Positions 21,617-33,726 of a stretch of DNA of 64,000 nucleotides are shown here, piece after piece (the first letter of the stretch is position 1; each line of letters begins with the position of its first letter). The translations under genes and the position numbers were made by a program. The stretch is from Pseudorasbora parva (Eukaryota; Chordata; Actinopteri; Cypriniformes; Gobionidae): NCBI RefSeq assembly GCF_024679245.1, contig NC_090184.1, positions 14,718,144 to 14,782,143 on the forward strand, read 5' to 3'. The notes beneath the pieces were generated by a model. That model was not told the DNA's origin. It searched no databases and saw nothing but the letters and a program-made list of their open reading frames with translations.

Positions 21617-22189
21617 AGCATACATAAATAACCCATAGCGGATCTATACAGGTGGGTCTCGGAAGGCCAAAGGGTTTCAGAAAGCATGCTGCACTGCTAA
21701 AGGCACATGTTAAACAAGTATTTGAAGGGTTACCATTGGTACTGATTTAGCAGAAGATGTGCACTATAAAGAACAATGCGATTGCAAGCAGGTTGTGTTT
21801 AGGACCTATTAGCCTGTGCCATCAAGTTTCATGACAGACCTTTGTATTTGCTGCCTCCTAAAAGAAATAATCAATTATTGCCAGCCTTACTTCTTGCTCA
21901 AACCTATAGGTCAGTACATCTGTGTAATACTGGCCTATGGTATTCATTGGCTGTCCGGGAATCAATCTATTTTGACCCGCCCTAAAAACCTGCAATTGTA
22001 GCTTAGGCGTGAAAGAGTTTTGTTCAAATTGTCGATATGTCAAATAAATCCACTTTGCATGCTCTTCCAAAGGATGAGGACATGAACTGGAGCTGATGCA
22101 GTTTTTTAGTATTTGTTTGTGTATACAAGTTCTAAGGAAGCTGGAAACTTGTGAAACAAGTTCTGAGGAAGCCAGGAGCTGAAATCCAG
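21617..22189. other. Gene-free stretch
   Basis: No gene. Some segments look repeat-derived but no ends could be set. Confidence 0.35.
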
Positions 22190-23363
22190 GTAAAGAAATT
22201 GGCATTTAGTTTCTGGCACGCACTGCAAGCAGTAGACCAATCACTACCGATTGGGCCATCTGACAATCAGAGCAGAGGAGTTTGGAGAAACCAAAAGAAA
22301 TCCTTCAATATCAAACCACTTCAGCGAAAAGAGGTGATGCTGCACTGTACAGTATATATAATGAGAAAATGTGTGTTTTTTGATCTTGGATTTACAAACT
22401 GATTCCAGAAAAAGGGGACACTGTACAAATTGTAAATAAAACAATTATGAAATAATTTACAAATCTCATGAATTTATGTTTTATTCACAATAAACTATAG
22501 ATAACATCCAATATTGAAAGTGAGACATTTGAAATGGCATGCCAAATATTGGCTCATTGGAACAGCTGGAGGACCAATGTGCAACTTACTGGGTTAATTG
22601 GCAACATGATTGGGTATAAAAAGAGCCTCTCAGAGTGGCGGTGTCTCTCAGAATTCAAGATGGGCAGAGGATCACCAATTTCCCCAATGCTGCAGAGAAA
22701 AACAGTGGCAGCAGTATCAGAAAAGAGTTTCTCAGAGAAAAATTGCTAAGAGCTTGAAGTCTATATAATTTACAGTGCATAATATCATCCAAATATTCAG
22801 AGAATCTGGAATCATCTCAACGCATAAGGGTCAAGGGTCAATTACAACATCATGGCTGCGTAGAAGAAGGATCCAGGTACTGAAATGGCCAGCCTGCAGT
22901 CCAGATCTTTCACCCATAGAAAACATTTGGAGCATATAAAGAGGAAGATGTGACAAAAAAAGCCTTCAGACAACTAGAAGCCTGTATTAGACAAGAATGG
23001 GACAACATTTATTCCTAAACTTCAGCAACTTGTCTCCTCAATCCCCAGATGTTTGCAGCCTGTTATAAATAGAAGAGGGGATGTCAAACATGGCATTGTC
23101 CCAATTTTTTTGAGATGTGTTGATGCCATGAAATTTAAAATCAACTTATTTTTCCCTTGAAATGAAACATTTTCTCAGTTTAAACATTTGATGTCATCTA
23201 TGTTTTATTCTGAATAAAATATTGACATTTGAAATGTCCACATCATTACATTCTGTTTTTATTCACAATTTGTACAGTGTCCCAATTTTTTTTTTAAATC
23301 AGGATTGTAGGTAAACCTATAGAAGGAGACAATTAGGAACATTAAAAACAGCATTATAGGGGC
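22190..23363. mobile_element. TTAA-family element (right part) interrupted by a Tc1-like element
   Basis: 22200-22392 and 23310-23363 together follow the right half of the TTAA element at 27367-28413: GACCAATCA, GGGCCATCTGACAATCAGAG, ATGAGAAAATG, GTAAACCT and ATAGGGGCACTT. The left half is not recognisable. Its right terminus lost the TTAA (CACTTGAAG instead of CACTTTAA), and the next element inserted there. Confidence 0.6.
22393..23309 (+). mobile_element. Tc1/mariner-type relic with long terminal inverted repeats
   Basis: Ends TACAAACTGATTCCAG and CAGGATTGTA are flanked by TA, with long inverted arms: GGACACTGTACAAATTG against CAATTTGTACAGTGTCC, and similarity reaching at least 130 bp inwards. 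The interior still reads the DLSPIENIW motif of a DDE transposase (about 22905-22940) with stops on both sides, so the gene is dead. Related relic: 43130-43740. Confidence 0.85.
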
Positions 23364-23372
23364 ACTTGAAGT

Positions 23373-23922
23373 TAGCCTGACAAGCCAGACCCACATCAAG
23401 ATGTTTGGTCTGGAAACTCACCATAGACAGGGCTCAATCTGAGGGGCGGGATAAACGGTTGTCTTTCAAACTCCCTCTGCACGCAATAGGATAGCGGTAC
23501 ACCAACCGGAGCAACGACGGTGAAGGGGAGCTCTCTGACTGATTAAACATTCGCCGTATCCGGTCGGCTAAACTCTGAACACATCTTCCCTTTTTAAGAA
23601 TGACTTCAGTGCCGCTCTTTGTTCTTTTCTCAAAGGAAAGCTTAACTCCAAGTCTTCCGGAGGCGCGGGCAGAGCTGAATCGAAAGACCGCCGCCGTTCG
23701 CCAGTTTCTGTGTTTACTAGAAGACTTTGTTACTAGAAGCACGCAAACGCAACTCGGCCGTCGTCATTATGGCCCCGCCCGCCGACTCTATAGCCTACAC
23801 GATGTGATTGGGCCGTCCAGATTCTGAGGAATACAGCTCAGATAGGAATTGAGAGTTGCTAGACAACACTTGCGGGCAAATTAAATTTGCTGCCGCTAGG
23901 GTGCGTCTAGATTTCTAGGCTA
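23373..23922 (+). mobile_element. MITE-like element with 9-bp target duplication
   Basis: 550 bp with tips TAGCCTGAC and TCTAGGCTA. The nine bases ACTTGAAGT precede (23364-23372) and follow (23923-23931). A 9-bp duplication is unusual for hAT (8 bp) and could point to a Mutator-like or Merlin-like enzyme. No transposase is encoded. An older inverted copy is at 13005-13425. Confidence 0.85.
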
Positions 23923-24286
23923 ACTTGAAGTAATAAGGTTGAAGATTAGCTAAATGAAAGATTAGCATACTTTTCAGCATGTCTTAGCATTTGTTTCATC
24001 CTTATTTTACTTTAATGACTTGAGCTGACATGAACAAAACCTGATGATCATGTTCTCCAGCATGATTTGACAATGAGCCAAAGAGCATCTTGTGCTTTAA
24101 TTTGACCTTTTGATTAAAGGAGTTCTCATGATCAGTGACAGTAATTTGAAAACTTATTTGATTAATGCTACAGGAATAGTCATAAATATGTCTTCTTTAT
24201 ACTAAGTCATAATGTTTCTTTGTTTTACAAAATCCTGAAACTATTGTTTTCCATGTTTAAATTGGATTCTAAGTTTAATGTGAATC

Positions 24287-24567
24287 TTGAAGGGATATTT
24301 GACCCAAATATGATAATTCTGTCATCATTTACTCACCCTCATGTCAATTGAATCATGTAAGGCTTTGTTTCTTAAAATAAAAGGAATATTTTGAAAAATG
24401 TATTTTTTTATCTATACAGCGGAAGCCAACCGTGACCAAAACTGTTTGGTTGCTAAAATTCTTCAAAACATATATTCCTTTGTTTTGCAGAAGAAAGTCA
24501 TGCAGGTTTGGAACAACGTTATGTTGAGTAAATGATGACAGAATTGTGGGGTCAAATATCCATTTGA
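24287..24567. mobile_element. TTAA-type MITE
   Basis: Left GAAGGGATATTTGACCC and CTGTCATCATTTACTCA pair with right TGAGTAAATGATGACAG and GGGTCAAATATCC. This is the widespread cyprinid family whose members start TTAAAGGGATAGTTCACCC; here the flanks have mutated to TTGA. Confidence 0.82.
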
Positions 24568-25133
24568 GATTATGCTTTCTGTACAACTACAAAGACTTGT
24601 ATCCCTTGTGTGTCTACCCCCAGACACACAGACTCTCTTTGAAAACATCTTGTGTGTCCATGGGCAGCCATTGTCACAGTGCATTACTCAATGCTATTAT
24701 GCACTTCACTCCCATCACTCTAGATGGGCTGAGATAGACTAGGCCATCAGGTTATCTTCTGTCATTTTAGTAGACTGCCACATACCTACACGAACATGTT
24801 GCATATACTGTCTCGTCCTTATCACAGACTGTCTGCTACCTTTAGCATGTTTTTCATTTTTTCAAAAAGAAAACTGATACCTGATGCAGAAGGAATTTGT
24901 CATCTTTTAAAAGCATATTATGTAACAAAGAATTGCTACATCAGCATAAGCCTATGAAGTTGTCTTTTGCTTGTTCGTGTTATTATGTTTTAGCTATGCT
25001 ATATAGCTGTGTTTTGCAGTGTGTTTGTTGTCAAACAAAAATTAGTTTATTTTTAATTATTTAAAAAAATGCTATTATTTTATCTGAAAAAGTTAATAAT
25101 TGTATTTTATTGACAAAATATTTTAGTTTGTCT

Positions 25134-25135
<2 letters not shown>
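24568..25135. other. Gene-free stretch
   Basis: Nothing recognisable. Confidence 0.4.

Positions 25136-25170
<35 letters not shown>
25136..25170. repeat. (TA)n microsatellite
   Basis: About 17 TA units. Confidence 0.95.
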
Positions 25171-25173
<3 letters not shown>

Positions 25174-25904
25174 TAGCAGATCAGATAACATTTTAAGCTG
25201 TCATATGTGCATTGTAGATGTGTACAGTGTGCCCCTCACGTTACAACATGCCACACATATGGGGCATGTTTTCACATTTCACTTCCCTTTTTTCAGGGTA
25301 AATCAAGAAAGAAGTATACACTGTGTTAATGAAACAAAACCACATAAAGGTACTAGACATGTACAATTAATGTGGAAAGAAAGAAATACTCTGAACCCTA
25401 AGTTGATTTACACCAACTGAGAAAGTCAAAATGTCTTAGGCTGTGCCCCACTCTCCCCTAAACCTATTATAAGTGTTTATATTTTTGACCATGCAGGATG
25501 TTTTTTCGCTGGAAATTTCATACATTCGCATTTTACATACTTGCCCGTGTCTCGTCATATCCATAAAGTTTCTCTAGCTACTTTAATACATGTATGGTGT
25601 GTGAGGGGTATAGTTGTTTCAACGAGGGAGAAAGATCGACATGGAGCAGCTAAATCTCGAACCTCCAGGGAATCACAATTGTTAAATAAAACAAAGAACA
25701 GATGAGAGTTTGCTGGCTAAAAGAAAACATGACAGAACTCGTAATAAAACAAGAATCAACATTGGCTTGGCTTTTTAGATATGGCTAGAACTGAGGGATT
25801 TTAAATGTAAAAGTGATGGGGAGTGCCTAATGTAGCACTCTAACAGAGTTCATTGAAAAGCATTATGTATTGGGAAGTGTCATTTTAATATGGGTTGTAG
25901 CCAA

Positions 25905-26440
25905 AGACTGTAAAAAAAAATATGGGCGTAGTGTCCGTGACGTCACCCATAGGATTCCGATAAGCCGCTCTGAAGCGTAAAGTAGGGGCGAGCTGGGCGT
26001 TGCCATCTTGTGAGCGAGTCATCGCGTGTCACTCCTGGATAACAGAAAATGGGCTAAAAGGCGGGATGTGCGCGGAGCTGAGGTGACGCAATGACTATAG
26101 ACAGCAGATAAATGGCTATCCACTTGTAACCATGCCCTTAATTATGCAGAAATTTAAGGCTTTATATAACGTAAACGAATGAGTTATAAAAAAATTCACC
26201 CCCCTCACAGTTCTCATGAAGATCAAAATTAGCCGTACAGGCCAAAACCACAATTTGTACCAGGCTGTAACCATGTCTTTTTCTGCTGTAAAGTTGAGAA
26301 TTTTAACATGGGGCTCAATGAGATTCTGCTCCCTTCTGGAGCCTGTCCCTAGTGGCCAGTTAAGGAATTACAGTTTACATTACTTCCGTATATTGGCTTC
26401 AAGAGAGATCGCGGGAGTTTACCGCTTGGTGTAGCATTGT
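25905..26440 (+). repeat. Dispersed repeat, related inverted copy near 31380
   Basis: Opens with GACTGTAAAAAAAAATATGG and GTGTCCGTGACGTCACCC. Its right part (CCTGTCCCTAGTGGCCAG, GGAATTACAGTTTA, CTTCCGTATATTGGCTTCAA) recurs inverted at about 31380-31450. No coding region is seen. Confidence 0.55.
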
Positions 26441-27362
26441 GTTGGATTTTTTTTTTTTAAGTAAGTACTTTATCTGTTAATGGATACAGTAACGTCTTCA
26501 GCTATTCAGCTTTTGAGATCCTTTCTATCTAAACTTGTTATATCACTGACCAAAAGGATAATCTCTTTCTTTTTATAGTAATGTTAAAGAACAATATTTA
26601 GCCCACAGTCACCCAGTTCCAAAGTTTTGTTTTTTATCATATTGGCAAGTTCAGTTGTTACTGCATGCCTCACTATTGGTCACCATGCAATGATTTGTAT
26701 GAACAATGAACCTTTTTTTTTTAATAAGATTTAATCTTAATAAAGCTTTGATAACAGACAAACAGATTAGAGAGAGAAAGAGTCGCAGTGCTATTGAATT
26801 CTTTATTGAGTATTGCTCAGCTAGAGTGTTATACTTCCTCAGGCTCTTTAGCTGTCTGACCTGAAGACCGTTTGCTCTTGGCGTACATCAGAATATTCAT
26901 CTGTTTCTCGTCTCTGGTGTGTTATCTTTAAGAGTTATCAAATCCTTTCTTCGACCTGTTCCGTGATGTTAAGCCACAGTTAAGCACAGTCATTTCTATG
27001 AGTGGAATTTTAGAGCTTAATGCTGGTGTTTGAACTCATCACATAGTTTGTGTAATGCACGGCAGGTGCTGCTGCTGAAATACGTGTAATTGAGAATTTC
27101 CAGACCGGAGTAAAGCAGTCACAGAATCTGGAAAGCACATCCCTTTCCACTGTTTTTCTTTTTCTTTTGAGTAACAGTAGCAATTATTGAGGATTCATTA
27201 CTGACTGTGAAACAAATTAATAGACAATATGCACATGCTCTGATTTAATTCTGATGGCCAGATGTTTTTTCACTGACCACAATAGCTGTTTGATTGGCGT
27301 CTGGTTATATTCTATGTGATATCATCTGCTGAAAACATTCAAAATAGAGCTCGGAAATTATC
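26441..27362. other. Gene-free stretch
   Basis: Looks unique. No motif recognised. Confidence 0.4.
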
Positions 27363-27366
27363 TTAA

Positions 27367-28413
27367 AGTGCCCCTATAATGAATTTTGGAAAATTACTTT
27401 TCATGTAGTGAGTAACATAGTTATAAGTGAATGAAAACATCCTGCAAAGTGCACCACATTTAAAGTTATTATCTCTCAAAAGTAAGAGTCAATTAAACAA
27501 TTGTTTTTCAAATGAATCATTCTGATGTCAAGACGAAACATTACCATATTGCCCGTCCACTTATTGCGCCCACAGACACCAGGGAAACCTTGAACACTGC
27601 AGCGGATACTGGATAGCATCATGTTGAGAAGACGCTGTGCTCTACATTGTGTTTCATATTGTGTATAACTGAAGTTATCACTGTCTTGCTGAAATCCTAC
27701 TGTAAATCACATTTGGGCTGCAATATAACCTAAGACTGTGTCTATTAATGCAGATTGTCTGTCGTTCTTTGAGTAAAGCTAAAGGATGGAGCGAGATTTG
27801 TTTATGCAAACTTTAATTTTACTTCAGTCATTCACGTTAGTGCTGGGCTAACGTTATTGATACGGTTCCCAAATGTGCACAGCAATAAATTAGAAACACA
27901 CACACAGGTTTGTTGATGGACTTACACTTTTTAATGCAGACATTGAGGAATTACAGTTGCAACATCTCATAATGCACCTCAAAATAAGTCACGTTTTACT
28001 TAGAAACGTCCTGCTCAAGGTTCGGGTTGAATAACTAGTTCTTCCGACGTTTCATCGATTTGGATTCGCGTTGGGATTTATGTAAAATCAACATCATCTT
28101 TTTGTCTTTACAGTGTATACTATCGCTGAACATTAGGAAGATCAGTTATGGTAATGGGCGTTTATTTTCGAAATGCAGTCTGTACACAGTACCACGGTAG
28201 ACCAGTCACAACAGACTGGCCCATCTGACCAATCAGAGCAGAGTAGGCTCGTGAGCAACTGATTCATCCAATGAGTCATTTGAGAATCATTTAACATTGT
28301 GGTGATGTGCAATGTATATTATGAGAAAATGAAACCTTTGATGCATGTAAACCTGTTGTTGGCGACCTCCAAAATTAAATTAGGAAACTTTAAAATAGCA
28401 TAACAGGGGCACT
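27367..28413. mobile_element. TTAA-flanked non-autonomous element, 1047 bp
   Basis: Tips AGTGCCCCTATAATG and ATAACAGGGGCACT, flanked by TTAA at 27363-27366 and 28414-28417. No transposase. The copy at 22190-23363 belongs to the same family. Confidence 0.82.
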
Positions 28414-28440
28414 TTAATGCCAAGACATCCTAAGACTTTA

Positions 28441-28530
28441 GCCCCGTTTCCACCGCAGGAACTTTACAGGGGGTCCTGTAAAAAATTTCCTGGTACAAAT
28501 TGTTCTGGGTAATTTTGGTGGAAACGGGGC
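28441..28530. mobile_element. 90-bp MITE with TTA duplication (Harbinger-like)
   Basis: Perfect 14-bp inverted ends GCCCCGTTTCCACC and GGTGGAAACGGGGC, flanked by TTA on both sides (28438-28440, 28531-28533). A 3-bp TWA duplication is typical of PIF/Harbinger transposases. Confidence 0.8.
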
Positions 28531-28533
28531 TTA

Positions 28534-29938
28534 TATCTGTCAGTTTAGAATAGGGCAGTACAAACAATTGAAATAAATACATTTAAATTGAGATATGACC
28601 TAATGTTATGTATGCAACTGAGACGGCCATGCATTTTAAGATTTTTATGATGGATTTTTGCCCCTCAAATTATAAATTAATTGTATTTACTTGTTTTGTT
28701 TGTGGTTTATTTAATTGTAGTATTTTTATTTATTTATTTCTGCATTATAATTTTTTATATCATTCTTGGACTCTTTCACTGGCCCTACTGCTTGAATTCA
28801 AGCCCACAGTGTTTTGTGGAGGCTCTTTATTTAGTCATCACCAATAGAGACATATTTAGTTGATGAGAAACAATGTGGTAGCAACACGTGTACATTTGGA
28901 GGTCAGGGGGATTGATGTAGCAGGGCAAGGCTGTTTCTACACGCACGTGGATATTGTGTTAATCTTTTTGTAGACATGTTATGGGGGAGGAGGTGGAGTC
29001 TTCTGAAATTTGACGACATGTCAAACATCCCAAAGTATCTCATCTTACTCATAGGAAAAAAATCAAGTGTTTTGTTTTTAACTATGTGCTGATCATAGTT
29101 CAAAGCAAGGAGAGATTAAGCCATTGTTTTGAGATGAGTCTCAAGCAGACGTTTCTTGTTTTTGGGCACAATGATCCACAGGTGGAGGTGTAATGGTTGT
29201 AAGGACATGCGTGTAAACAATTAGATGCGTTTGCAAGTAGTCAGTAAGCAGTCGCTTTGCTTGATACCATGCTGGGATTGAACCGACACCTTCGTTCAAA
29301 GTGTCTCACAACAATGCTTGCAACAAGAAAGCTTGTTCTTAGGGGGGGAAATAGCATTTAAACTGTAATTTATTTAGTAGCGAAGGCCACTAAAGCTTTC
29401 TGTATAGTTGCTTTAGCTGTAGAACAACTTTTAGCAAGTATTTGGCTATTTTTTCCTAAGCAAAACAGTCTTAGTTCAAATGTTTGTATTGGATGTCTTG
29501 CTTCATTCTGCTTCAAATCAAGTCATTTCACATCATTTTAATGGGACTAAGGTCAGGGCACTCACTTGGCCATTCAATACAGAGTTTCAGTCACGCTGTT
29601 GTAGATCTACTTCTGTGTTTTGGATCTTTTGTCAGGTTGCATTATCATACTTTTACGTTCTAGAACACAGATGTCTAGACTTTCTCAGTGGACTCAAGAG
29701 TTGAGTCTGATAACATTAAACATTTCAGCTAATTGTTCAATAAAAATATGGCACTTTTCATTAATAGAGTGCAAAAGGGGGGTCTGAAATGTTTTTATTT
29801 ATTTATTTTCAACAAATGGTCAGTAAAAGTTTCTTAACTTTTGAAAAAAAAAAAAAATCACTGTCAACCCAGGACATCAAAATATATATTTGAGCATGCA
29901 ACCATGATTTGTGTGCGGAAAAAAGAAAAGAAGAAAAA
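28534..29938. other. Gene-free stretch
   Basis: No gene or element boundary seen. Short AT-rich open frames lack motifs. Confidence 0.4.
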
Positions 29939-30110
29939 TGCACTGCCATTCAAAAGTTTGGCATTGATAAGATTTAATGCAAATTTTCATTCTGCAAGAT
30001 ATAGAAATTTTTTTGGAGCAGCAAATCCGCATATTAGAATGATTTATAAAGGGTCATGTGACACGGAAGATGGCTACCGAATATTTGCTTTAATAAAAAA
30101 TAAAAAATGT

Positions 30111-30159
<49 letters not shown>

Positions 30160-30245
30160 ATATCAAATGCACCCTTGGTAAGCATAAAAGATTCCTTTCG
30201 AAAACATTTTAAAATCTTACCGACCCCAAACTTGTGAAAAGTTTA
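29939..30245. mobile_element. MITE with internal (AT)n
   Basis: Left CACTGCCATTCAAAAGTTTG and right CCCCAAACTTGTGAA are imperfect inverted ends of a common cyprinid repeat; GGGTCATGTGACAC lies inside. An AT microsatellite (about 30115-30158) has expanded within it. Confidence 0.65.
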
Positions 30246-30267
30246 CCAAAAATGTAACGAAAAAAAT

Positions 30268-30341
30268 CGTCTTGGTTACGTATGGTAACCCTCGTTCCCT
30301 GAAGGAGGGAACAGGGGTTACCATATGTAAACAAGATGATT
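30268..30341. mobile_element. Hairpin related to DIRS 3' termini
   Basis: Stem CTTGGTTACGTATGGTAACC against GGTTACCATATGTAAACAAG around TCGTTCCCTGAAGGAGGGAA. The same sequence modules form the terminus of the DIRS element at 52759-52814, so this is probably a minimal derivative of that terminus. Confidence 0.6.
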
Positions 30342-30375
30342 TTTTTTTTCACCAACTGAAAGGGAACATTCTCAT

Positions 30376-30481
30376 ATATCATATCATATCATATCATATC
30401 ATATCATATCATATCATATCATATCATATCATATCATATCATATCATATCATATCACATATCATATCATATCATATCATAT
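30376..30481. repeat. (ATATC)n microsatellite
   Basis: About 20 units of ATATC/ATCAT with one irregular unit near 30456. Confidence 0.96.
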
Positions 30482-31020
30482 AAAAAATCATATAAAGGTT
30501 GTAGTTTGGGACTAAATTATTAAAATTAATTATTAATTAAATTTGTCATAAATTAATTAATAAAAATGTTATTAGATATTTTTTTCTCAACATAACACAT
30601 AAATTATATATATTAATATATATATATTTTTTTATATTATATGTTTAGTTTTGGAAATTAAAATCAGATAATAATTGAATACAGTTATTCAAGTTATTGA
30701 ATATACCATTTTTTACGGTGATAAGACCAAAATTCCATTTTCATTTTTTTATGTTAGATAATAGTTTACCTAACATAAAGTATAGTAGTCAATCAATCAA
30801 TTTGTGTCTCAAATACTTACAAGTCCCTGTAAAAGTAATTTGTTTATAAACACAATGATGAGAGAAATGTTTTGCTAAAACTGTGTACTGAATTGTGGAG
30901 TTAGACCGTTAAACAATTTTTTTACCATTTCTGTGTTCAGGATTTTTTGGGTGGGGCTAAAATGGTAACTCGATGCCACACTGGAGCCAGTTACTAAAGC
31001 CTACAGTTTGCTAGCTAGTT

Positions 31021-31199
31021 ATGCCTTTGTCACATAATTGCATATTACCTGGTTGCGACAACTTACAAAACAGCTTACAAAACAAAAACGATGATATCAA
31101 AAAGAGGTGGATTCATTTTATAAAGAGCCACCTTGATGGGTCACTCCCAATACCGGCCTCTGCAGTGAACTTTACACCAGATGTAACCACCAGCCATAT
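31021..31199 (+). pseudogene. THAP-like zinc-finger exon relic
   Basis: Opens MPLSHNCILPGC. The CxxxC pair, then KKRWIHFIKSHL and later VNFTPDV follow the order of THAP-like domains (C-x2-4-C, W, then C-x2-H with FTPD). The second zinc pair is lost (SAVNF where C-x2-HF is expected) and the frame stops inside the neighbouring 5S-derived sequence. THAP domains occur in P- and Kolobok-type transposases and in many repeated fish genes, so this is probably a transposon exon rather than a host gene. Confidence 0.4.
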
Positions 31200-31370
31200 C
31201 ACCCTGTAGCCCAAAACTGGTTTCCCACTGAAGCTAAGCAGGGCTGAGCCTGGTCAGTACCTGGATGGGAGACCAACTGGGAAAACTTGGTTGCTGCTGG
31301 TAGAGGTGTTAGTGAGGCCAGCAGGGGATGCTCACCCTGTGGTCTGTGTGGGTCCTAACCAAGCGGCAAC
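31190..31370 (+). mobile_element. 5S rRNA-derived SINE, 3' truncated
   Basis: Carries the 5S internal promoter: GAAGCTAAGCAGGGC (box A region) and TGGATGGGAGACC (box C region), with TGGTCAGTACC between. It is diverged from real 5S (CACCCTGTAGCCC at the start) and continues into GGTAGAGGTGTTAGTGAGGC, a tail typical of the fish SINE3 type. It ends by about 31370, where another repeat starts. It is not a functional 5S gene. Confidence 0.8.
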
Positions 31371-31374
31371 CTCC

Positions 31375-31695
31375 TCCAGGTTCTGTTGAAGCCAATACGG
31401 AAGACATAAACTGCAATTCCTCAACTCACCACTAGGCTTGTCTATGGGGCACAGAGTAAGTAAAATTAAATCGCTAGTTAATACCACTAACACGGCTCAA
31501 AATAGCCTCACGTTAAAATGGTAGCATAATGAGGGTCTCTACATGCAAACTGAAGCATTGAGGACTTTGTAAGTGTACAAACATTTTAATAAGAAGATAC
31601 TTTATAAAGACAGTCCATTACTCGTATACAGACAGGAGCCATCTTGGAAAAAAGTCTCGACGAGTCAAGCCACGAACAAGTGACGAGGTGATATT
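31375..31695 (-). repeat. Dispersed repeat related to 25905-26440
   Basis: TTGAAGCCAATACGGAAG, AAACTGCAATTCCTCAACT and CCACTAGGCTTG are the reverse-complement counterpart of the right part of 25905-26440. AGCCATCTTGG near 31629 may be the other end. Confidence 0.5.
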
Positions 31696-31699
31696 TTAT

Positions 31700-33215
31700 C
31701 AGTGTTTCATGCAGAAATCAACATGCACTTAATGGACAGTAAATCACCAGAAGTTCCTCTTCCACTATCTACAGTTATGAGTGTGACTAACATGATATGA
31801 CAGCTAATGATAAAACTGCAAGATTTTTCACCAAGTCATTGCTCTTTTTTTTCTCAAGTGCCGTCCCATGGTAATGCAACTTCTAGACTTATATAACATG
31901 AAGCTCTGTGTGAAAATGCCATACAGAGGTGGCTTTATTGGTGAAATCATTTCATAATGGCTAAACAAACAAGACTACAGTTTCTCTAGTACAGTTATCA
32001 GTGGGGGGAGAGACGCGAGTGTTTTTACTGGAGGAAACAATGGGAAGGGGAGGGTGAGGTGGAGCATGAAGCCATTGTGAACAAACAGCAAAAGTGTTTT
32101 ATGCCAACATGATTAATCTTTACACCCTGAGCAACTAGCCAATGGCGTTCGGTGGGAACATGTCCAAGCGGAGCGGAGCCTCCGGAGCAAAAGCTACAGG
32201 GAATAAAGATATTCTTTAAAAATGGTGGAAATGAGGTTTGTTTACTCATCCTAACGGTTTTGTTTGCGATTCACCTCTGAAGATTTATTGCAGGGTTTTT
32301 ATTGTTGTTGTGGTTTTTGCCACATTCCATTCATTTTTTTCCCAGACTCAGAGGCTGGAATTTTTTCTTGTCCTTCCCTCCTAGGAGTTTCTCATAAGCT
32401 CAAAGATTCTACTTTAAAGTAGAGAATGAGCTAAAAATATTCTCTTTTTAGCTTGTCCTTCAGCAAGTTCATCTCCGGACACATGCTTAGCTTAGCACAG
32501 TCCTCTGTATGTCGTCCAAGGCCTACATATCATCACTTCAAGAACATGTTCTCATTACACTGCTAGTTCTGTTCATTTTTCCCCTTCTTGTTGCCATAAT
32601 TACGAGTTGTTTAATGATGTTGAAAAGCCTTGATGCCTCTCTCAGTCTCTTTTCAGTTGGCACTTAAAACGTGAACTGTCATAATATTGACGCCTGCTCT
32701 GGCAAGCCTTAACAACCTTATCTGGCCAGGTCAGTCCAATTCACAATTTTAGCTTTTTGCTCACGTACTTAATAATGTAAGCAAAGGGACGGATCTGACG
32801 TCGAGCATAAGGGCTCCATAAAGGGGGACAGATGTTTTGAATCCAGATTTGGACGACTAAAGGCTTTGTAACTTCATCAAAGGATCTTAATCAACAGGAT
32901 TTGGAAACAAAATTATATATATTTTTTCTGTTTTGTTTTACATAAGACCAGCCCATTGGAGTTCCAACAATCTACATGTATCTCTAATCTAAGTAGATTA
33001 AAATATTATACTAGATTCTGTCCTTTGGTGAGTGTTACACTATAACGCACTACATGCTTTGAAATGCAAGCCAAAATTTTACCAGAATGCATAATATAAT
33101 GGCTGACTGATTAGCATATGTGAGTCAGTCTGTTTGCTTTTCAAGTCATATGTCACTCCTTGATGTAAAAATTGTTGAATGCAGGTTTTGCCAAATGAAT
33201 TAAATTAACATAAAA
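31700..33215. other. Gene-free stretch
   Basis: No coding region. Parts around 32260-32780 look unique. Confidence 0.4.
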
Positions 33216-33223
33216 ATATTATC

Positions 33224-33400
33224 AATCAATCAATCAATCAATCAATCAACTTTATTTATATAGCACTTTTACAATGATGATTGTTTTAAAGCAGCTTCAC
33301 AGTGTTAAACAGGATAATATTGCAACAAAATTTGATTCGGCTGTACAGTCGTACTGGAGAAAACAGTGATGTCATCAGCTTATTTAATTCATCATATAGC
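33224..33400. repeat. (ATCA)n followed by a dispersed repeat
   Basis: About six ATCA units lead into CTTTATTTATATAGCAC, a sequence that often follows such tetranucleotides in cyprinid repeats, suggesting a retroposon tail. Similar modules appear near 2893-2945 and 39935-40010. Confidence 0.5.
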
Positions 33401-33539
33401 GACAATATTGGCAGATCAGTATTTTAGTTAATTAAATACGACCTAATTCATTCATTTTATTTGTATATTTAGTTGAATAACTTAGATCATAATTTTAGTG
33501 TCCCCAACTAATCGCAATTATGCGATTAGTTGATTGATT

Positions 33540-33726
33540 TGGCAACACTTTACAATTTGTTAACATTAATGTATTAATTAATATTAACTTTGAGCAATAT
33601 ATGTTTACATTCTTTTGTTAGCATAGAACTTTTGATTTTAACAATGTATAGGGTTGAAATTAATATTAACTAAGATTAATACATGCTGTAGAAGTATCAG
33701 TTGAATCTTTATTGTAAAGTGTTACC
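33540..33726. mobile_element. MITE with GGCAACACTTTACAAT termini
   Basis: Left GGCAACACTTTACAAT and right ATTGTAAAGTGTTACC are inverted copies. The interior is AT-rich with TTAACATTAATG-like repeats. Confidence 0.7.

Noticed and set aside
31190..31310. 5S rRNA gene
   Set aside because: Diverged at the 5' end, with a SINE-type tail and no terminator T-run; a retroposed derivative.
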